Source: Rhabditoides inermis
Lineage: Eukaryota > Nematoda > Chromadorea > Rhabditida > Rhabditidae
Direction of reading: 5' to 3'
Length of the DNA: 64,000 bases
NCBI GenBank assembly: GCA_963966185.1
Contig: CAWZYM010000174.1
Span: 1-64,000, forward strand
Part shown: one piece after another, positions 14,351 through 27,380 of the stretch
Layout: each line of letters starts with the position of its first letter
How positions within the stretch are numbered: the first letter of the stretch is position 1
The notes under the pieces: model-generated
The model's input: the letters and a program-made list of their open reading frames with translations, nothing else
What the model was told of the DNA's origin: nothing
The model's database searches: none
Made by a program: the position numbers and the translations under genes

Positions 14351-17300
14351 CAGATCAGTTTAGATCTTTGAAGACCTGTTTACGACCTGTGTAGAATTGT
14401 AACGACCTGTTTGAGTCTTTAACAACCTATCTGAGTCTATATCAAATCAGTTAAGATCTTTGAAGACCTGTTTACGACCTTAGGTGATCTGTAACGACCT
14501 GTCTGAGTCTTTAACAACCTGTCTGAGTCTTTAACAGATCAGTTTAGATTTTTGAAGACCTGTTTACGACCTGTGTAGAATTGTAACGACCTGTTTGAGT
14601 CTTTAACAACTTGTCTGAGTCTATATCAAATCAGTTTAGATTTTTGAAAACCTGTTTACGACCTGTGGTGATCTGTAACGACCTGTCTGAGTCTTTAACA
14701 ACCTGTCTGAGTCTTTATCAGTTCTGTTTAGATCTTTGCAGACCTGTTTACGACCTGTGTAGATCTGTAACGACCTGTCTGAGTCTTTAACAACCTGTCT
14801 GAGTCTTTAACAGATCAGTTAAGATTTTGGAAGACCTGTTTACGACCTGTTTGAGTCTTTAACAACCTGTCTGAGTCTTCATCAGTTCTGTTTAGATCTT
14901 TGCAGACCTGTTTACGACCTGTGCAGATCTGTAACGACCTGTCTGAGTCTTTAACAACCTGTCTGAGTCTTTAACAGATCAGTTTAGATTTTTGAAGACC
15001 TGTTTACGACCTGTGTAGATCTGTAACGACCTGTCTGAGTCTTTAACAACCTGTCTGAGTCTTTAACAGATCAGTTAAGATTTTGGAAGACCTGTTTACG
15101 ACCTGTTTGAGTCTTTAACAACCTGTCTGAGTCTTCATCAGTTCTGTTTAGATCTTTGCAGACCTGTTTACGACCTGTGCAGATCTGTAACGACCTGTCT
15201 GAGTCTTTAACAACTTGTCTGAGTCTATATCAAATCAGTTTAGATTTTTGAAAACCTGTTTACGACCTGTGGTGATCTGTAACGACCTGTCTGAGTCTTT
15301 AACAACCTGTCTGAGTCTTTATCAGTTCTGTTTAGATCTTTGCAGACCTGTTTACGACCTGTGTAGATCTGTAACGACCTGTCTGAGTCTTTAACAACCT
15401 GTCTGAGTCTTTAACAGATCAGTTAAGATTTTGGAAGACCTGTTTACGACCTGTTTGAGTCTTTAACAACCTGTCTGAGTCTTCATCAGTTCTGTTCAGA
15501 TCTTTGCAGACCTGTTTACGACCTGTGCAGATCTGTAACGACCTGTCTGAGTCTTTAACAACCTGTCTGAGTCTTTAACAGATCAGTTTAGATTTTTGAA
15601 GACCTGTTTACGACCTGTGTAGATCTGTAACGACCTGTCTGAGTCTTTAACAACCTGTCTGAGTCTTTAACAGATCAGTTAAGATTTTGGAAGACCTGTT
15701 TACGACCTGTTTGAGTCTTTAACAACCTGTCTGAGTCTTCATCAGTTCTGTTTAGATCTTTGCAGACCTGTTTACGACCTGTGCAGATCTGTAACGACCT
15801 GTCTGAGTCTTTAACAACCTGTCTGAGTCTTTAACAGATCAGTTTAGATTTTTGAAGACCTGTTTACGACCTGTGTAGATCTGTAACGACCTGTCTGAGT
15901 CTTTAACAACCTGTCTGAGTCTTTATCAGTTCTGTTTAGATCTTTGCAGACCTGTTTACGACCTGTGTAGATCTGTAACGACCTGTCTGAGTCTTTAACA
16001 ACCTGTCTGAGTCTTTAACAGATCAGTTTAGATTTTTGAAGACCTGTTCACGACCTGTTTGAGTCTTTAACAACCTGTCTGAGTCTTTATCAGTTCTGTT
16101 TAGATCTTTGCAGACCTGTTTACGACCTGTGTAGATCTGTAACGACCTGTCTGAGTCTTTAACAACCTGTCTAAGTCTTTAACAGATCAGTTTAGTATTT
16201 TGAAGACCTGTTCACGACCTGTTTGAGTCTTTAACAACCTGTCTGAGTCTTTATCAGATCAGTTTAGATCTTTGAAGACCTGTTTACGACCTGTGTAGAA
16301 TTGTAACGACCTGTTTGAGTCTTTAACAACCTGTCTGAGTCTATATCAAACCAGTTTAGATCTTTGAAGACCTGTTTACGACCTGTGGTGATCTGTAACG
16401 ACCTGTCTTAGTCTTTAACAACCTGTCTGAGTCTTTATCAGTTCTGTTTAGATCTTTGCAGACCTGTTTACGACCTGTGTAGATCTGTAACGACCTGTTT
16501 GAGTCTTTAACAACTTGTCTGAGTCTTTATCAGATCTGTTTAGATCTTTGCAGACCTGTTTACGATCTGTGTAGATCTATAACAACCTGTCTGAGATTCT
16601 AAGAACCTGTCTGAGATTATATCAGATCAGTTTAGATCTTTGAAGACCTGTTTACGACCTGTGGTGATCTGTAACGACCTGTCTGAGTCTTTAACAACCT
16701 GTCTGAGTCTTCATCAGATCAGTTTAGATCTTTGAAGACCTGTTTACGACCTGTGTAGATCTGTAACGACCTGTCTGAGTCTTTAACAACCTGTCTGAGT
16801 CTTTATCACTTCTGTTTAGATCTTCGCAGACCTGTTCACGACTTGTGTAGATCTGTAACGACCTGTCTGAGTCTTTAACAACCTGTCTGAGTCTTTAACA
16901 GATCAGTTTAGATTTTTGAAGACCTGTTTACGACCTGTTTGAGTCTTTAACAACCTGTCTGAGTCTTCATCAGACCAGTTTAGATCTTTGAAGACCTGTT
17001 TACGACCTGTGTAGATCTGTAACAACCTGTCTGAGTCTTCAACAACCTGTCTGAGTCTTCATCAGATCAGTTTAGATCTTTGAAGACCTGTTTACGACCT
17101 GTGTAGAATTGTAACGACCTGTTTGAGTCTTTAACAACCTGTCTGAGTCTATATCAAATCAGTTAAGATCTTTGAAGACCTGTTTACGACCTTAGGTGAT
17201 CTGTAACGACCTGTCTGAGTCTTTAACAACCTGTCTGAGTCTTTAACAGATCAGTTTAGATTTTTGAAGACCTGTTTACGACCTGTGTAGATCTGTAACG

Positions 17301-19959
17301 ACCTGTCTGAGTCTTTAACAACCTGTCTGAGTCTTTATCAGTTCTGTTTAGATCTTTGCAGACCTGTTTACGACCTGTGTAGATCTGTAACAACCTGTCT
17401 GAGTCTTTAACAACCTGTCTGAGTCTTTAACAGATCAGTTTAGATTTTTGAAGACCTGTTTACGACCTGTGGTGATCTGTAACGACCTGTCTGAGTCTTT
17501 AACAACCTGTCTGAGTCTTTAACAGATCAGTTAAGATTTTTGAAGACCTGTTTACGACCTGTTTGAGTCTTTAACAACCTGTCTGAGTCTTCATCAGATC
17601 AGTTTAGATCTTTGAAGACCTGTTTACGACCTGTGTAGATCTGTAACGACCTGTCTGAGTCTTTAACAACCTGTCTGAGTCTTTATCACTTCTGTTTAGA
17701 TCTTTGCAGACCTGTTCACGACCTGTGTAGATCTGTAACGACCTGTCTGAGTCTTTAACAACCTGTCTGAGTCTTTAACAGATCAGTTTAGATTTTTGAA
17801 GACCTGTTTACGACCTGTTTGAGTCTTTAACAACCTGTCTGAGTCTTCATCAGACCAGTTTAGATCTTTGAAGACCTGTTTACGACCTGTGTAGATCTGT
17901 AACAACCTGTCTGAGTCTTCAACAACCTGTCTGAGTCTTCATCAGATCAGTTTAGATCTTTGAAGACCTGTTTACGACCTGTGTAGAATTGTAACGACCT
18001 GTTTGAGTCTTTAACAACCTATCTGAGTCTATATCAAATCAGTTAAGATCTTTGAAGACCTGTTTACGACCTTAGGTGATCTGTAACGACCTGTCTGAGT
18101 CTTTAACAACCTGTCTGAGTCTTTAACAGATCAGTTTAGATTTTTGAAGACCTGTTTACGACCTGTGTAGAATTGTAACGACCTGTTTGAGTCTTTAACA
18201 ACTTGTCTGAGTCTATATCAAATCAGTTTAGATTTTTGAAAACCTGTTTACGACCTGTGGTGATCTGTAACGACCTGTCTGAGTATTTAACAACCTGTCT
18301 GAGTCTTTATCAGTTCTGTTTAGATCTTTGCAGACCTGTTTACGACCTGTGTAGATCTGTAACGACCTGTCTGAGTCTTTAACAACCTGTCTGAGTCTTT
18401 AACAGATCAGTTAAGATTTTGGAAGACCTGTTTACGACCTGTTTGAGTCTTTAACAACCTGTCTGAGTCTTCATCAGTTCTGTTTAGATCTTTGCAGACC
18501 TGTTTACGACCTGTGCAGATCTGTAACGACCTGTCTGAGTCTTTAACAACCTGTCTGAGTCTTTATCAGATCAGTTTAGATTTTTGAAGACCTGTTTACG
18601 ACCTGTGTAGATCTGTAACGACCTGTCTGAGTCTTTAACAACCTGTCTGAGATTATATCAGATCAGTTTAGATCTTTGAAGACCTGTTTACGACCTGTGG
18701 TGATCTGTAACGACCTGTCTGAGTCTTTAACAACCTGTCTGAGTCTTTAACAGATCAGTTAAGATTTTTGAAGACCTGTTTACGACCTGTTTGAGTCTTT
18801 AACAACCTGTCTGAGTCTTCATCAGATCAGTTTAGATCTTTGAAGACCTGTTTACGACCTGTGTAGATCTGTAACGACCTGTCTGAGTCTTTAACAACCT
18901 GTCTTAGTCTTCATCAGATCAGTTTAGATCTTTGAAGACCTGTTTACGACCTGTGTAGAATTGTAACGACCTGTTTGAGTCTTTAACAACCTATCTGAGT
19001 CTATATCAAATCAGTTAAGATCTTTGAAGACCTGTTTACGACCTTAGGTGATCTGTAACGACCTGTCTGAGTCTTTAACAACCTGTCTGAGTCTTTAACA
19101 GATCAGTTTAGATTTTTGAAGACCTGTTTACGACCTGTGTAGAATTGTAACGACCTGTTTGAGTCTTTAACAACTTGTCTGAGTCTATATCAAATCAGTT
19201 TAGATTTTTGAAAACCTGTTTACGACCTGTGGTGATCTGTAACGACCTGTCTGAGTCTTTAACAACCTGTCTGAGTCTTTATCAGTTCTGTTTAGATCTT
19301 TGCAGACCTGTTTACGACCTGTGTAGATCTGTAACGACCTGTCTGAGTCTTTAACAACCTGTCTGAGTCTTTAACAGATCAGTTAAGATTTTGGAAGACC
19401 TGTTTACGACCTGTTTGAGTCTTTAACAACCTGTCTGAGTCTTCATCAGTTCTGTTTAGATCTTTGCAGACCTGTTTACGACCTGTGCAGATCTGTAACG
19501 ACCTGTCTGAGTCTTTAACAACCTGTCTGAGTCTTTAACAGATCAGTTTAGATTTTTGAAGACCTGTTTACGACCTGTGTAGATCTGTAACGACCTGTCT
19601 GAGTCTTTAACAACCTGTCTGAGATTATATCAGATCAGTTTAGATCTTTGAAGACCTGTTTACGACCTGTGGTGATCTGTAACGACCTGTCTGAGTCTTT
19701 AACAACCTGTCTGAGTCTTTAACAGATCAGTTAAGATTTTTGAAGACCTGTTTACGACCTGTTTGAGTCTTTAACAACCTGTCTGAGTCTTCATCAGATC
19801 AGTTTAGATCTTTGAAGACCTGTTTACGACCTGTGTAGATCTGTAACGACCTGTCTGAGTCTTTAACAACCTGTCTTAGTCTTCATCAGATCAGTTTAGA
19901 TCTTTGAAGACCTGTTTACGACCTGTGTAGAATTGTAACGACCTGTTTGAGTCTTTAAC

Positions 19960-22616
19960 AACTTGTCTGAGTCTATATCAAATCAGTTTAGATTTTTGAA
20001 AACCTGTTTACGACCTGGTCTTTATCAGTTCTGTTTAGATCTTTGCAGACCTGTTTACGACCTGTGTAGAATTGTAACGACCTGTTTGAGTCTTTAACAA
20101 CTTGTCTGAGTCTTTATCAGATCTGTTTAGATCTTTGCAGACCTGTTTACGATCTGTGTAGATCTATAACAACCTGTCTGAGATTCTAAGAACCTGTCTG
20201 AGTCTTTATCAGTTCTGTTTAGATTTTTGAAGACCTGTTTACGACCTGTTTGAGTCTTTAACAACCTGTCTGAGTCTTCATCAGACCAGTTTAGATCTTT
20301 GCAGACCTGTTTACGACCTGTGTAGTTCTGTAACGACCTGTCTGAGTCTTTAACAACCTGTCTAAGTCTTTAACAGATCAGTTTAGTATTTTGAAGACCT
20401 GTTCACGACCTGTTTGAGTCTTTAACAACCTGTCTGAGTCTTTATCAGTTCTGTTTAGATCTTTGCAGACCTGTTTACGACCTGTGTAGATCTGTAACGA
20501 CCTGTCTGAGTCTTTAACAACCTGTCTAAGTCTTTAACAGATCAGTTTAGTATTTTGAAGACCTGTTCACGACCTGTTTGAGTCTTTAACAACCTGTCTG
20601 AGTCTTTATCAGATCAGTTTAGATCTTTGAAGACCTGTTTACGACCTGTGTAGAATTGTAACGACCTGTTTGAGTCTTTAACAACCTGTCTGAGTCTATA
20701 TCAAACCAGTTTAGATCTTTGAAGACCTGTTTACGACCTGTGGTGATCTGTAACGACCTGTCTTAGTCTTTAACAACCTGTCTGAGTCTTTATCAGTTCT
20801 GTTTAGATCTTTGCAGACCTGTTTACGACCTGTGTAGATCTGTAACGACCTGTTTGAGTCTTTAACAACTTGTCTGAGTCTTTATCAGATCTGTTTAGAT
20901 CTTTGCAGACCTGTTTACGATCTGTGTAGATCTATAACAACCTGTCTGAGATTCTAAGAACCTGTCTGAGATTATATCAGATCAGTTTAGATCTTTGAAG
21001 ACCTGTTTACGACCTGTGGTGATCTGTAACGACCTGTCTGAGTCTTTAACAACCTGTCTGAGTCTTTAACAGATCAGTTAAGATTTTTGAAGACCTGTTT
21101 ACGACCTGTTTGAGTCTTTAACAACCTGTCTGAGTCTTCATCAGATCAGTTTAGATCTTTGAAGACCTGTTTACGACCTGTGTAGATCTGTAACGACCTG
21201 TCTGAGTCTTTAACAACCTGTCTGAGTCTTTATCACTTCTGTTTAGATCTTTGCAGACCTGTTCACGACCTGTGTAGATCTGTAACGACCTGTCTGAGTC
21301 TTTAACAACCTGTCTGAGTCTTTAACAGATCAGTTTAGATTTTTGAAGACCTGTTTACGACCTGTTTGAGTCTTTAACAACCTGTCTGAGTCTTCATCAG
21401 ACCAGTTTAGATCTTTGAAGATCTGTTTACGACCTGTGTAGATCTGTAACAACCTGTCTGAGTCTTCAACAACCTGTCTGAGTCTTCATCAGATCAGTTT
21501 AGATTTTTGAAGACCTGTTTACGACCTGTGTAGAATTGTAACGACCTGTTTGAGTCTTTAACAACTTTTCTGAGTCTATATCAAATCAGTTTAGATTTTT
21601 GAAAACCTGTTTACGACCTGTGGTGATCTGTAACGACCTGTCTGAGTCTTTAACAACCTGTCTGAGTCTTTATCAGTTCTGTTTAGATCTTTGCAGACCT
21701 GTTTACGACCTGTGTAGATCTGTAACGACCTGTCTGAGTCTTTAACAACCTGTCTGAGTCTTTAACAGATCAGTTAAGATTTTGGAAGACCTGTTTACGA
21801 CCTGTTTGAGTCTTTAACAACCTGTCTGAGTCTTCATCAGTTCTGTTTAGATCTTTGCAGACCTGTTTACGACCTGTGCAGATCTGTAACGACCTGTCTG
21901 AGTCTTTAACAACCTGTCTGAGTCTTTAACAGATCAGTTTAGATTTTTGAAGACCTGTTTACGACCTGTGTAGATCTGTAACGACCTGTCTGAGTCTTTA
22001 ACAACCTGTCTGAGTCTTTATCAGTTCTGTTTAGATCTTTGCAGACCTGTTTACGACCTGTGTAGATCTGTAACGACCTGTCTGAATCTTTGACAACCTG
22101 TCTGAGTCTTTAACAGATCAGTTTAGATTTTTGAAGACCTGTTTACGACCTGTGTAGATCTGTAACGACCTGTCTGAGTCTTTAACAACCTGTCTGAGTC
22201 TTTATCAGTTCTGTTTAGATCTTTGCAGACCTGTATACGACCTGTGTAGATCTGTAACGACCTGTCTGAGTCTTTAACAACCTGTCTGAGTCTTTAACAG
22301 ATCAGTTTAGATCTTTGAAGACCTGTTTACGACCTGTGTAGAATTGTAACGACCTGTTTGAGTCTTTAACAACTTGTCTGAGTCTATATCAAATCAGTTT
22401 AGATTTTTAAAAACCTGTTTACGACCTGTGGTGATCTGTAACGATCTGTCTGAGTCTTTAACAACCTGTCTGAGTCTTTATCAGTTCTGTTTAGATCTTT
22501 GCAGACCTGTTTACGACCTGTGTAGATCTGTAACGACCTGTCTGAGTCTTAACAACCTGTCTGAGTCTTTAACAGATCAGTTTAGATTTTTGAAGACCTG
22601 TTTACGACCTGTGTAG
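19960..22616. repeat. Complex satellite block P, copy 1
   Basis: A ~2.65 kb ordered set of unusual monomers (scar junction CGACCTGGTCTTTATC at ~20,017, GTAGTTCTG at 20,322, GATTCTAAGAACC at ~20,183 and 20,951, TTTAGATTTTTAAAAACC near 22,400). Related blocks occur at 27,381-30,016, 33,830-36,185 and 50,720-53,068. Confidence 0.75.
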
Positions 22617-24172
22617 ATCTGTAACGACCTGTCTGAGTCTTTAACAACCTGTCTGAGTCTTTAACAGATCAGTTTAGATCTTTGAAGACCTGTTTACGAC
22701 CTGTGTAGATCTGTAACAACCTGTCTGAATCTTTAACAACCTGTCTGAGTCTTTATCAGATCTGTTTAGATCTTTGCAGACCTGTTTACGACCTGTGTAG
22801 ATCTGTAACAACCTGTCTGAGTCTTCAACAACCTGTCTGAGTCTTCATCAGATCAGTTTAGATTTTTGAAGACCTGTTTACGACCTGTGTAGAATTGTAA
22901 CGACCTGTTTGAGTCTTTAACAACTTTTCTGAGTCTATATCAAATCAGTTTAGATTTTTGAAAACCTGTTTACGACCTGTGGTGATCTGTAACGACCTGT
23001 CTGAGTCTTTAACAACCTGTCTGAGTCTTTATCAGTTCTGTTTAGATCTTTGCAGACCTGTTTACGACCTGTGTAGATCTGTAACGACCTGTCTGAGTCT
23101 TTAACAACCTGTCTGAGTCTTTAACAGATCAGTTAAGATTTTGGAAGACCTGTTTACGACCTGTTTGAGTCTTTAACAACCTGTCTGAGTCTTCATCAGT
23201 TCTGTTTAGATCTTTGCAGACCTGTTTACGACCTGTGCAGATCTGTAACGACCTGTCTGAGTCTTTAACAACCTGTCTGAGTCTTTAACAGATCAGTTTA
23301 GATTTTTGAAGACCTGTTTACGACCTGTGTAGAATTGTAACGACCTGTTTGAGTCTTTAACAACTTTTCTGAGTCTATATCAAATCAGTTTAGATTTTTG
23401 AAAACCTGTTTACGACCTGTGGTGATCTGTAACGACCTGTCTGAGTCTTTAACAACCTGTCTGAGTCTTTATCAGTTCTGTTTAGATCTTTGCAGACCTG
23501 TTTACGACCTGTGTAGATCTGTAACGACCTGTCTGAGTCTTTAACAACCTGTCTGAGTCTTTAACAGATCAGTTAAGATTTTGGAAGACCTGTTTACGAC
23601 CTGTTTGAGTCTTTAACAACCTGTCTGAGTCTTCATCAGTTCTGTTTAGATCTTTGCAGACCTGTTTACGACCTGTGCAGATCTGTAACGACCTGTCTGA
23701 GTCTTTAACAACCTGTCTGAGTCTTTAACAGATCAGTTTAGATTTTTGAAGACCTGTTTACGACCTGTGTAGATCTGTAACGACCTGTCTGAGTCTTTAA
23801 CAACCTGTCTGAGTCTTTATCAGTTCTGTTTAGATCTTTGCAGACCTGTTTACGACCTGTGTAGATCTGTAACGACCTGTCTGAATCTTTGACAACCTGT
23901 CTGAGTCTTTAACAGATCAGTTTAGATTTTTGAAGACCTGTTTACGACCTGTGTAGATCTGTAACGACCTGTCTGAGTCTTTAACAACCTGTCTGAGTCT
24001 TTATCAGTTCTGTTTAGATCTTTGCAGACCTGTATACGACCTGTGTAGATCTGTAACGACCTGTCTGAGTCTTTAACAACCTGTCTGAGTCTTTAACAGA
24101 TCAGTTTAGATCTTTGAAGACCTGTTTACGACCTGTGTAGAATTGTAACGACCTGTTTGAGTCTTTAACAAC
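22374..24172. repeat. 1,799-bp satellite duplication
   Basis: The segment containing the TTTTTAAAAACC variant recurs 1,799 bp downstream at 24,173. With one T deletion allowed for (GAGTCTTAACAACC, about 22,550), the length is 1,800 bp, which fits 18 long plus 2 short monomers. The copy is absent at this position from the other P blocks, so it arose after they separated. Confidence 0.65.
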
Positions 24173-27100
24173 TTGTCTGAGTCTATATCAAATCAGTTTA
24201 GATTTTTAAAAACCTGTTTACGACCTGTGGTGATCTGTAACGATCTGTCTGAGTCTTTAACAACCTGTCTGAGTCTTTATCAGTTCTGTTTAGATCTTTG
24301 CAGACCTGTTTACGACCTGTGTAGATCTGTAACGACCTGTCTGAGTCTTAACAACCTGTCTGAGTCTTTAACAGATCAGTTTAGATTTTTGAAGACCTGT
24401 TTACGACCTGTGTAGATCTGTAACGACCTGTCTGAGTCTTTAACAACCTGTCTGAGTCTTTAACAGATCAGTTTAGATCTTTGAAGACCTGTTTACGACC
24501 TGTGTAGATCTGTAACAACCTGTCTGAATCTTTAACAACCTGTCTGAGTCTTTATCAGATCTGTTTAGATCTTTGCAGACCTGTTTACGACCTGTGTAGA
24601 TCTGTAACAACCTGTCTGAGTCTTCAACAACCTGTCTGAGTCTTCATCAGATCAGTTTAGATTTTTGAAGACCTGTTTACGACCTGTGTAGAATTGTAAC
24701 GACCTGTTTGAGTCTTTAACAACTTTTCTGAGTCTATATCAAATCAGTTTAGATTTTTGAAAACCTGTTTACGACCTGTGGTGATCTGTAACGACCTGTC
24801 TGAGTCTTTAACAACCTGTCTGAGTCTTTATCAGTTCTGTTTAGATCTTTGCAGACCTGTTTACGACCTGTGTAGATCTGTAACGACCTGTCTGAGTCTT
24901 TAACAACCTGTCTGAGTCTTTAACAGATCAGTTAAGATTTTGGAAGACCTGTTTACGACCTGTTTGAGTCTTTAACAACCTGTCTGAGTCTTCATCAGTT
25001 CTGTTTAGATCTTTGCAGACCTGTTTACGACCTGTGCAGATCTGTAACGACCTGTCTGAGTCTTTAACAACCTGTCTGAGTCTTTAACAGATCAGTTTAG
25101 ATTTTTGAAGACCTGTTTACGACCTGTGTAGATCTGTAACGACCTGTCTGAGTCTTTAACAACCTGTCTGAGTCTTTATCAGTTCTGTTTAGATCTTTGC
25201 AGACCTGTTTACGACCTGTGTAGATCTGTAACGACCTGTCTGAATCTTTGACAACCTGTCTGAGTCTTTAACAGATCAGTTTAGATTTTTGAAGACCTGT
25301 TTACGACCTGTGTAGATCTGTAACGACCTGTCTGAGTCTTTAACAACCTGTCTGAGTCTTTATCAGTTCTGTTTAGATCTTTGCAGACCTGTATACGACC
25401 TGTGTAGATCTGTAACGACCTGTCTGAGTCTTTAACAACCTGTCTGAGTATTTAACAGATCAGTTTAGATCTTTGAAGACCTGTTTACGACCTGTGTAGA
25501 ATTGTAACGACCTGTTTGAGTCTTTAACAACTTGTCTGAGTCTTCATCAGATCAGTTTAGATTTTTGAAGACCTGTTTACGACCTGTGTAGAATTGTAAC
25601 GACCTGTTTGAGTCTTTAACAACTTTTCTGAGTCTATATCAAATCAGTTTAGATTTTTGAAAACCTGTTTACGACCTGTGGTGATCTGTAACGACCTGTC
25701 TGAGTCTTTAACAACCTGTCTGAGTCTTTATCAGTTCTGTTTAGATCTTTGCAGACCTGTTTACGACCTGTGTAGATCTGTAACGACCTGTCTGAGTCTT
25801 TAACAACCTGTCTGAGTCTTTAACAGATCAGTTAAGATTTTGGAAGACCTGTTTACGACCTGTTTGAGTCTTTAACAACCTGTCTGAGTCTTCATCAGTT
25901 CTGTTTAGATCTTTGCAGACCTGTTTACGACCTGTGCAGATCTGTAACGACCTGTCTGAGTCTTTAACAACCTGTCTGAGTCTTTAACAGATCAGTTTAG
26001 ATTTTTGAAGACCTGTTTACGACCTGTGTAGATCTGTAACGACCTGTCTGAGTCTTTAACAACCTGTCTGAGTCTTTATCAGTTCTGTTTAGATCTTTGC
26101 AGACCTGTTTACGACCTGTGTAGATCTGTAACGACCTGTCTGAATCTTTGACAACCTGTCTGAGTCTTTAACAGATCAGTTTAGATTTTTGAAGACCTGT
26201 TTACGACCTGTGTAGATCTGTAACGACCTGTCTGAGTCTTTAACAACCTGTCTGAGTCTTTATCAGTTCTGTTTAGATCTTTGCAGACCTGTATACGACC
26301 TGTGTAGATCTGTAACGACCTGTCTGAGTCTTTAACAACCTGTCTGAGTCTTTAACAGATCAGTTTAGATTTTTGAAGACCTGTTTACGACCTGTTTGAG
26401 TCTTTAACAACCTGTCTGAGTCTTCATCAGATCAGTTTAGAACTTTGAAGACCTGTTTACGACCTGTGTAGATCTGTAACGACCTGTCTGAGTCTTTAAC
26501 AACCTGTCTGAGTCTTTATCAGTTCTGTTTAGAACTTTGCAGACCTGTTTACGACCTGTGCAGATCTGTAACGACCTGTCTGAGTCTTTAACAACCTGTC
26601 TGAGTCTTTAACAGATCAGTTTAGATTTTTGAAGACCTGTTTACGACCTGTGTAGATCTGTAACGACCTGTCTGAGTCTTTAACAACCTGTCTGAGTCTT
26701 CATCAGATCAGTTTAGATCTTTGAAGACCTGTTTACGACCTGTGTAGAACTGTAACGACCTGTTTGAGTCTTTAACAACCTGTCTGAGTCTATGTCAAAT
26801 CAGTTAAGATCTTTGAAGACCTGTTTACGACCTTAGGTGATCTGTAACGACCTGTCTGAGTCTTTAACAACCTGTCTGAGTCTTTAACAGATCAGTTTAG
26901 ATTTTTGAAGACCTGTTTACGACCTGTGTAGAATTGTAACGACCTGTTTGAGTCTTTAACAACTTGTCTGAGTCTATATCAAATCAGTTTAGATTTTTGA
27001 AAACCTGTTTACGACCTGTGGTGATCTGTAACGACCTGTCTGAGTCTTTAACAACCTGTCTGAGTCTTTATCAGTTCTGTTTAGATCTTTGCAGACCTGT

Positions 27101-27380
27101 TTACGACCTGTGTAGATCTGTAACGACCTGTCTGAGTCTTTAACAACCTGTCTGAGTCTTTAACAGATCAGTTTAGATTTTTGAAGACCTGTTTACGACC
27201 TGTTTGAGTCTTTAACAACCTGTCTGAGTCTTCATCAGATCAGTTTAGAACTTTGAAGACCTGTTTACGACCTGTCTGAGTCTTTAACAACCTGTCTGAG
27301 TCTTTATCAGTTCTGTTTAGAACTTTGCAGACCTGTTTACGACCTGTGTAGATCTGTAACGACCTGTCTGAGTCTTTAAC

